From Diogma glabrata (taxonomy: Eukaryota; Arthropoda; Insecta; Diptera; Cylindrotomidae): DNA of 64,000 bases. The stretch spans positions 81,994,199 to 82,058,198 of the forward strand of contig OY856186.1 in the NCBI GenBank assembly GCA_963693315.1. Direction: 5' to 3'. The notes beneath the pieces are model-generated. The model saw only the letters and a list, made by a program, of their open reading frames with translations, had not been told where the DNA came from and searched no databases. Of this stretch, positions 56,786-64,000 are shown piece after piece; positions within the stretch are counted from its first letter, which is position 1; each line of letters starts with the position of its first letter. The position numbers and the translations under genes are program-made.

Positions 56786-57257
56786 TTGTGAAAACTTGCG
56801 AGTAGTTAAACTCAAATAACTGGATGAAAATTCTTCTAATTAAAAGTTAAGATTTTTAATCAGAAAAAATTTTACGTGTTTCGTGGTGGTATCGAACCCC
56901 AGTCGTTAGTAACACAAATTCGATACCTTGTGCTTTACACGCTTTTATCGACTGAGCCATTCAATCGACAAGTTTATAGAAATTTTTAGACGGTGAATTG
57001 AAACTTTATCAACAATTACAATGAAATCAACTAATTTCACAAAGAAATTGCCTAACGGCATGATACATTAAATTAATTATTTCTAATTAATTTTTCTACC
57101 TAATTTTTAGAGTTTTTCCGATTGAATTCTCAAGACACTACTATTTTATCAAGTATTGTAAGTTAATGATATTCATTATTTTACATACACATCCTTAATG
57201 CAGTAGAATCATTACAATTAGTTATTTTCAACTAACTAAACCAATCTATTATGATCT
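56786..57257 (-). repeat. Family A composite unit, uninterrupted (empty-site) copy
   Basis: Carries the tRNA-like part (56786-57110) and then, directly joined, the CCGATTGAATTCTCAAGACAC to CCAATCTATTATGATC part. It lacks the family B, pogo-like and hAT insertions seen in the 22-37 kb array, so it shows all three pre-insertion sequences. Confidence 0.8.
56881..56962 (-). ncRNA. tRNA-like Pol III promoter segment (SINE-head-like)
   Basis: On the minus strand TGGCTCAGTCG (56959-56949) fits the tRNA A box and GGTTCGATACC (56898-56888) fits the B box, spaced as in a tRNA gene. The remainder does not fold into a clean cloverleaf. It is repeated at 30.7 and 36.9 kb with decay, so it is a tRNA-derived repeat rather than a functional tRNA. 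Confidence 0.6.
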
Positions 57258-58103
57258 TGTTTGGCGTTTCAGCTTCTTTATATATTCCATTAATTTCCAT
57301 ATCTTTATCAGTTGGAATAACATATTTTCCTTTATGTGGCTAAATTTTTTGAGGAATTTTTAAACAAGGTGGACCTTCTCAAAACTTGGCTGTCGTGTAA
57401 TCATACGCTCACCGTAATGAACATCTATAAACTGTTTTTCAGCGTCAACAACTTCCTAGAGCTGAATGCTGTACTCATGCTTCCTATCAAAATACGACTC
57501 TTTGTTCAACTACAGGGCTTTAATATTAACGCACCTAGTATGTGAGAAATTTTTTTTTTGTTAGAATTGTCTTGTCACTCTAGGAACTTTCTCCACAGTT
57601 GGCCAGTTGACGCATCTATAACCAATGGAAAATAACTATAGAGTCACTCTTTTAATAACTCTCTAGGAAAAGGCGTTGCATATGCCAAATAAATCCCCAA
57701 TAATATGAAATGGTTCAATGTTGCTGATATACCACATAAAAATGTAAATTTCTTTTTCCCCAAATTTTTACTCTATTTTTGACAGTCGTAAAATTAAAAA
57801 AAAGTATGGTCTTCGTCGGACCAGACGGTGGAAGTTATACTTCTTTGGCCATTCGCTCGCACACACGCACTCAGACAGACAGATAGGATACATTAAAAAA
57901 AAATAACTAAAAAAAAAACAAAAAAATTATTCAAAAAAAAAAAAAATATTAAAAAAAAAAAATATTATCCAAAAAGAAAAAAAAATATTATTCAAAAAAA
58001 ATATTATTCAAAAAAAAAATATTATTAAAAAAAAAATATTCAAATAAAAAAAATTAAATAAATAGAAAAAAATATTATTCAAAAAACTAATAATTATTAA
58101 TTA
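57258..58103. other. Unassigned sequence, then A-rich tract
   Basis: 57258-57620 has a GC-richer part with an open 69-codon plus frame that is not recognised. From about 57890 to 58090 it is long A-rich sequence with repeated AATATTATTCAAAAAA. Confidence 0.35.
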
Positions 58104-58140
58104 CTAGAAGGCACGGCGATACCCGTGCTTCCCAGATAAG
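58104..58140 (-). mobile_element. Helitron 3' terminus (minus strand)
   Basis: The minus strand reads GCACGG-gtatcg-CCGTGC then CTTCTAG and a host T. This is a 6-bp hairpin just before CTAG, the canonical Helitron 3' end. The element body must extend rightward from here; its 5' TC end and any coding part are not identifiable. Confidence 0.75.
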
Positions 58141-60394
58141 GTGGTTGAAAACTGTTTTTTTTTGAGTAAATTCTTCTATAGTTTTTTTTAATGTCATTTA
58201 ATTTAACTTATTTTATTTGTAATATATAAAAAGTTTGAAAAAAATGTAATAGTATCGGGTCATTCCATGGAAACATAAGCCTCAATAGTTGCAATGAAGT
58301 TTATGTTGTGTGGAATATAATTTTGCAGTCAACAAAAGCCATTAAGTAAATGGCTCTAAAACTATAGATAAATTTACATATTAAATGTATGTTAAAATTA
58401 AAACACATTGACAGACAAATAATAATTAAATAATTTTTATAAATGTAGATGGCAAAAGATTAAGGTTAGAAAAAAGATAAAATTTTATTTTAAAGATTTA
58501 ATTCAAATAATTCAAAGTGTCGCGAACAATTAGGTGAGCGTAAGTATATTTGTTTATTTGATGTCACAATTTTCAATTACTTACTCCGAAACCATCGTAC
58601 TCGTCATACAAAATAGGTACACTGGTTCATTGCTATTGGTTTAGCGTCCTATTTAATGTAGACTTATAATCATTTATCAATTCAGAAATTTTTCTGTTCT
58701 GAAGAGGGTCGTATTGCAATTTGCAAATATATTTTATCGATTGTCTGCAATACTCTACTACATTGATGCATATGCCGGCCGGCTACAGAATACCACCATT
58801 TTTAGTGAATATTTTCGTTTAATGGGTTTTATCGCTTTATGGTCATCGTCTTATCTCGACATTCCTTCCCACAATTTAAAACAAAAATTGGAAAAAATAA
58901 TAATAAGACTAATTTCATTTGTAAATTCAGACTTATATATTATTATTAAAACAGTCAAATCACAACATTTGTTAACATATTTGCATATATTTTATAGATC
59001 CCTTGCAATAACAATAATAGTTTTGAAAGTAATGGAGAAGCATATTTCACTCAATAAGTAAAACACTTTAAACCTGTAGCTTTGATATTGTTCATAATCT
59101 TTTTCTTCGGTACTAAGGTTCTAATGCAAATTCTTGGTTCATCAATGTTTCTAAGAAGAGGAAAAGATACGTCAATTTCCCATTTTTGGAACATGTGAGG
59201 GCAGTTCTGCTAATGCAAGCAGGTTTGTTTAATCATATATAAGCAATGCTTATATGTATCGTATTGGTGCTAATGAATAGAAATATGTACATATTTTATA
59301 TGATTGCAAACCATAAGAACATGTTTGTTGTAAATTAGATATATGTATTTGTTAAAAAATAATTTAACATAATTTTCATATAAATGTACATATTTGTTTG
59401 TCACATTAAACTTTAACTATTCATTTTAATGATAATTCCGAAAAGTGAAAAAAAAAATTGATCAAAGATAACTAAGCGAATAATGTTTTATTATTATAGA
59501 AAATGATTGATTTAGTAATTTCGTCTTTATTACCGTACAGCATAAGGTTGATTTACAAATTTCGTCTTTATTACCATACAGCATAAAGGTTAAAATATAA
59601 CTTCAAAAAGCGTGACGCGGTTTCTCGACTAACACCCCATCAAAATGTTTACAACGAGCGTAAAGAAGTATAACTTCAAAAATTGAAGATGTTTTATACA
59701 TACCTACAACAGAAATACATACAAAAAAAATGTTTTTAAACATAATTTTTGTTCTTTTATTAAGTTTTACTACATATTTACATATCTATAAACTTTGTGA
59801 CAGTTGCTCGTGTAATTCGAATGCTCTTAAATTGGAAGTCGTTGTAATCATATATTCAATATCGTGTTCATTACATCTTTTTTCGTTTAATATAGTTCCG
59901 ATTCTAATGAACTGGAGGATGATGATGAGCTGATATATGTGGAGCTTTACGACTCCGATAGCTACAACAATACACCTTTAGTAAATTAGTGATATAGTAC
60001 TACTCATTTGTATTTAACAATTTAACCTACATTGATAATATGATCTATACTTTAACGTTATTACCGATATTTAAAATTTAATTTAAAAAGTTTGTCCACC
60101 CAAAATTATTTGAGATGCTCACCAAAGTTGAATTCATAGAAATGTGAAATCAAAATTAATGACATTTAAAGTAAGAGAATATAAGTTTGAGTAGTAACAA
60201 AATCAATATTTCAATGTAATTTTGAGCAGTACTTTTAGGTAATTATTACCAACCGGACTCACCCATTATTACATTTTTTGTGTCGTTTCATGAAACATGA
60301 TCTGCTCTGGATCAAATCATGCATCAAGAAAAGCATCTATGTGTGTTATATTTCAGATTTGCCTGCTGATACTAAATGGAAAATGTTAAACAAT
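58141..60394. other. Unassigned sequence, probably including Helitron interior
   Basis: The only sizeable frame is 58714-59061 (plus, 115 codons from a TTG, first internal Met later). It has hydrophobic stretches such as LMGIFALW-like LMGFIALWSSSYLDIP and matches no family I know. A directly repeated TTCGTCTTTATTACC.TACAGCATAA lies at 59520-59586. Confidence 0.35.
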
Positions 60395-60570
60395 ATATCG
60401 ATATGAAAAAAATATGGGTAAAACCGATATATCTATAACTATGGATATGTATAACTGTCGATATATCGGTATATAAGTATCGACATATCGATAAATATCG
60501 ATATATCTATCTTTGGATATCGTTATTCGATATATCGATAAGTATCGACATATATCGACCTTAAAACTAT
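60395..60570. repeat. Cluster of TATCGATA-type motifs
   Basis: A run of overlapping ATATCGATAT, GATATATCG and TATCGATA phrases. TATCGATA is the DRE/BEAF-type motif of insect promoters, but this is also how low-complexity or MITE ends look. A LINE relic follows immediately. Confidence 0.5.
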
Positions 60571-60574
60571 TTTA

Positions 60575-61310
60575 GATTGCGGGCTCGCTAATAGTATTGA
60601 ATTCAATACGAGCAAAACACGGGCTTGTCACTTTTCTAGATTATCCACCCCTAATCCGTTTCCATTAAAGTTCGACTTTAAAGATCTTGTAGAGAAAGAA
60701 TCTGTTAGACGTCTAGGAGTAGAAGTTGAAAATAGATTGAAATGGAATTCTCATATTTTTAACCTAGCTAGGAACGCTTTTCAAAAATTGGCCTTTTTGG
60801 GACGATGTCGTAAGTTTTTTAGTAGCGAACAGCTTCTATTAGTTTACAAATCATTTATACGTCCCAGCATGGAGTACTGTTCTCACATATGGGGTGGAGC
60901 TTATTATAATAATTTGAAGTGCCTTGACTTGATACTGTTCAGCGCAGAGCTACTAAACTGTTTGGCAACTCAACTCTTTCTAATGAGCTTGATTCTTTAC
61001 AGCACAAACGAAATGTTGCTGATCTGACAATTTTCTACAAATACATTATGCATGAACGAACTTCTGCAGAGATTAAATCAATTTTACCTGAACTAGCAAA
61101 CCTATTGCGTAACACCAGAGCAAATGTTGTAGCCCATCCTTTTACGGTTCATATAAAAAAGTGCAGAACTGTTGCTTTTTAACGTGATTTTTTCAACAGA
61201 GTCTCTCATCTCTGGAACGCCTTACCTTCATTTCATAGGTTTTTCGTGATAGCTTTAATCCTCAAAATTTTAAAGTTAACGTCCATAAATTTCTTAGAGA
61301 AACTTAATTT
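60575..61310 (+). pseudogene. Non-LTR retrotransposon RT C-terminus (second LINE family)
   Basis: VRRLGVEVENRLKWNSHIF then RNAFQKLAFLGRCRKFFSSE, YKSFIRPSMEYCSHIWGGA, after a frameshift at about 60945 ELDSLQHKRNVADLTIFYKY, then RANVVAHPFTVHIKKCRT, a stop at 61181 and a final FFNRVSHLWNALPS...VNVHKFLRET. This is the C-terminal domain common in jockey/L2-like LINEs of arthropods. Upstream RT blocks are absent. It differs in sequence from both other LINE relics here. Confidence 0.85.
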
Positions 61311-63069
61311 ATTCAAACTTAGTCCTAATCCCTAGTTGGCATGGTATCTTCGGATATTCAGAGACGTTGATTAATAATTTATTATAATTAACACCAAATA
61401 TGCCCAACTTAGGAAAAAAAATATATGTATGTAGATATATTATTGGTATTTAGATTTCCCGACACCAACTAGTACAGATTATTTCGGTCGTAGTGCCTCT
61501 AATTTAAAGATTTTGATCGCACTCAATGTATTTGTTTCCAAAAACTTGTGATACGCTCAGATAAATTGCACAAACCAAGTGACTTCTGAATTGTTTTCTT
61601 CGTTCACCATCAAAATTCCTAACCGTAACGGAAGCATTTGTCCCAACTAACTGTTGACTGATATCGATACTTCTGTTAAACTCTAAATCAAAGTCTACTT
61701 CTTGGCTAAATTTTGCTTTTTTAACCATGTGATGGTTTTATTATATTAGAAGTTGAAGTATAAAAAGTTAGAAGATGAACATGATATGCTTCTTTAATGT
61801 TATTGTAAAGGTTTTCTTCATCCATACCGAAAACTGGTTAAACACAATTTATAACATGATGATACACTAGGTACTGAAACGGTTAGTAGTTTGGTTTATG
61901 TTGTTAACTCTAAACTATTTAGGCTCTGACCACTGTTTATTTTTAAACGTCATCCAAATAATCGCACACAACTGGAACTGTAAACTGACATTTGTTTTCA
62001 GGTTTCAACGACATATGCATATCATTTTAAGTGAATTGGATTGTTTTTATTTTAGTCGTATGTCGATTGTCAAATAGTTAGGACCTTTTAAGCTTTTCAT
62101 TTTTCTAAAATTGCAAGATGTTAAAGTATGATCATTAACCTCAACAAGTGACATTTCTTACAAAATACAATTGAGTTCTTAGATCGTACCCCTTCAATGA
62201 TCAAAGAACTTCGTTTATTCTTAACTTTTATAGACGTTTTCTTTCAAACGGTAATAAAGTTATTTTAAACAGGGTTTAAAACGGCGGCCAAAGGAATGAC
62301 AAACGACCAAGCAACTAATCGAAATTTTATCATCAACTATATGCAAATTGTGAAAGCTATTCAGCAAAAGAAACTCTTATCTCAGCTAAACTCACTATTA
62401 AGATCGAAGTTTCTGGCACATCGATTGGTGCTGTAGTTGACTAACTTTGCCATCAGTTTTTGATCGCCTTGCACTTTATTTTCGGTAAGATTAGATTGAT
62501 GAAATTAGGAAGGTGAATCACACTTTTTGATCAAAATGAAGTATTGTCAGATTCCATATCAGTGCTAACTCTAAAGTGGCATTCGATTTATTAACTTTAT
62601 AAAAAGGTTTTAGACTAATACTTCTTTATTGAAATATATTTTGATGAATTGCATCATTAAAAGGCCTACATCAGAAAGACACCGATAAAGTGTGACTCTG
62701 ATCAAAAGATATGCATCAGGAACATGAAAAATGCCGATGCCCTAAATTTTTCCTGCAAACATAACCAATGCTGTCTATTTTACTTTTGATGGATATGACT
62801 CCTTGATTTGAGGTTCCTAATTAAGTTGTAAACACTCGGGGTTCACAATTGTAGTTTCAATTATATTTCTAACTGCCAAAACTGTTAGGTTACCAACATA
62901 GACTAACCACAGCTTATTTCGAACGATTTTATAGAATACTGATAGAAACCAGAATCTGTCACGATCGATTATATTGGACACGTACTCATTGCGTCAGGTC
63001 GTACGTGTTTTTATTAATAAAATAATTTTGTTGGATTTATTATTACATCAAACGCAAAACTAATTGTAA
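61311..63069. other. Unassigned sequence
   Basis: Less repetitive than the rest of the window, but no exon with both splice signals, RNA gene or element end was recognised. A 74-codon minus frame (61728-61504, MVKKAKFSQEVDFDLEFNRS) is unassigned. Confidence 0.35.
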
Positions 63070-63073
63070 AATT

Positions 63074-63207
63074 TTAACGTAGCCCAGTTACAATAAAACC
63101 TGCACCAACAGCTTCTTTATCAGCATTAACACAAATAGGCAAATTTATAGAAACACCTTCGACTCCTTCAAAAATCCAAACAGATAATGTAATCACCAGG
63201 CTCTCAA
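63074..63207 (-). CDS. Candidate terminal coding exon, unrecognised
   Basis: The minus strand is open through LVITLSVWIFEGVEGVSINL and ICVNADKEAVGAGFIVTGLR to a TAA at 63076. AATAAA follows within about 30 bases and again at about 60, as in a real 3' end. Upstream it is cut by the foldback element at 63208, so no acceptor is visible. Composition is more balanced than the neighbours. I do not recognise the protein. A hydrophobic, Gly-rich character is visible, but no motif is decisive. Confidence 0.3.
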
Positions 63208-63613
63208 CCCTTTCATTTGATGATTACCACATATTTTGTGCTTCGTGAGGCACCTGTCCATGACGAGTTTGACAACTTTTGTGTCTGCTGTTTTCCTCGA
63301 TTCGGCCGCATTTTCATACGGCAAACTCTGAAAAATGCCATTTGTCTAGGATCTTGTAAATTTACTATCACAATTTTGTTTTTTATGACACAATTGGAGG
63401 TGGAGATTTGTTTTAGAAAACGAAAGTAACCTTGCCTGACAACATTTGTCTCCTATTGTCGAGTTCATAACAAAACGAAACATACCAAAATGTCAATTTT
63501 CAGACAGTGGCAGGAACAAACGAGGAAAATTGCAGATACAAAAGTTGTCGAACTCGTCAAAGACAGGCGGATCACGTAGTATAACGTATGTGGTGATCAT
63601 CAAATGAAAAGGC
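63208..63613. mobile_element. Foldback MITE
   Basis: The left arm CTTTCATTTGATGATTACCACATA...GACGAGTTTGACAACTTTTG and the right arm, reverse complemented CTTTTCATTTGATGATCACCACATA...GACGAGTTCGACAACTTTTG, match over about 150 bp. The interior is AT-rich. The 70-codon frame within it is not meaningful. Confidence 0.75.
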
Positions 63614-63625
63614 CTTAAGACTAAT

Positions 63626-63840
63626 GGGTTTGATAACTGTACGGGAAATGTGTTCGAAAAAATACTTTAAATGTGGCATCAATTTTTGTTTAAAAATCCC
63701 TTAGTTTGAGTCATATCGATATATAACTTTGAACGTAGGATCATGTTGATAGTTTCCATCTGTATGTGACACCAGCAGCTTGAAATTGGATTGTAAGTGG
63801 TCAAAAAAAAATCATTTCATAGAAAATAGAAATGTTGCTA
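63626..63840 (+). repeat. Decayed family B fragment
   Basis: GTTTGATAACTGTACGGGAA and GTGTTCGAAAAAAT echo GTTCGATAACTGTACCGGAA and GTGTGTCAAAAAAAT of family B (22590-22620), then diverge. Confidence 0.45.
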
Positions 63841-64000
63841 AAAAATGATTCTCAATCTACTTCATTTTCCGCACTTCAAATGAATAAATCAACATGGTAG
63901 GATCAACGGACATCAAAGCTTCACCCTAAACGCTTTGCAGTTGATTTTTCAAGGGAATGGAGAGCTTTTCTCTCAGGATACTCACAGTTCTACCTAAAAG

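Noticed and set aside
56881..56962. Functional tRNA gene
   Set aside because: A and B boxes are good, but the acceptor, D and anticodon stems do not pair convincingly, and the segment is part of a dispersed repeat.
63074..63207. Resemblance of WIFEGVEG to bacterial or SLC36-type amino-acid transporters, i.e. possible lateral transfer
   Set aside because: Only a few residues match and the spacing differs. AATAAA signals follow the stop. The evidence is too thin to name a family or claim transfer.

Overview
This window looks like a slice of an AT-rich arthropod genome, most likely an insect. The evidence is a mariner transposase, a Penelope-like element, hAT, Helitron and pogo-type transposons, several non-LTR retrotransposon remnants, and an LTR retrotransposon with a tRNA-Arg-like primer site of the mdg1/412 type. 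No complete host gene, rRNA, bacterial operon or CRISPR array is visible. Nearly all recognisable sequence is mobile DNA, much of it nested. Host genes are represented only by one good and several weak exon-like islands.

Layout. 0.5-1.3 kb: Ty3/gypsy integrase relic. 1.5-9.9 kb: TIR elements, two TTA-flanked MITEs (the second ends at 10.1 kb), and a ~450-bp repeat in two direct copies and one inverted copy carrying a hammerhead-ribozyme fold. 10.16-16.04 kb: a complete, very young LTR retrotransposon lacking pol. 19.4-20.8 kb: non-LTR RT relic. 22.3-37.0 kb: a three-unit tandem array of a composite repeat with a tRNA-like Pol III promoter, loaded with successive insertions (family B elements, a hAT holding a fresh Penelope-like element, and a pogo-like element holding a GGGTTCCGT-ended element). 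38.8 kb: best host exon. 39.7-41.3 kb: family E copy and Helitron 3' end. 44.8-48.6 kb: family E repeat with an 88-bp minisatellite and an almost intact mariner. 49-52 kb: foldback element and an RTE-like LINE relic. 53.2-56.4 kb: an internally deleted hAT with flanking 8-bp duplications, interrupted by tandem palindromic elements. 56.8-57.3 kb: a natural empty-site copy of the composite repeat. 58.1 kb: Helitron 3' terminus. 60.6-61.3 kb: LINE relic. 63.1-63.6 kb: a possible terminal exon next to a foldback element.

The most noteworthy results are two unrelated repeat families with hammerhead-ribozyme architecture. One is the inverted terminal repeats of a 1.24-kb Penelope-like element, with a 12-bp target duplication and a 38-nt one-sided tail inside a hAT transposase gene. 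The other is the ~450-bp tandem repeat at 6.3-7.6 kb. The LTR element (identical LTRs by eye, four exact 465-bp leader repeats, a decamer minisatellite in place of pol, and a small N-myristoylation-type membrane ORF) is also unusual. Repeat families are given letters here for convenience (A composite unit with tRNA-like boxes; B ACTTCGGTCT ends; C GGGTTCCGT ends; D CCCGTAAAACA end; E GGGTGTGACAACCCC head; F ~450-bp hammerhead repeat). These are not established names.
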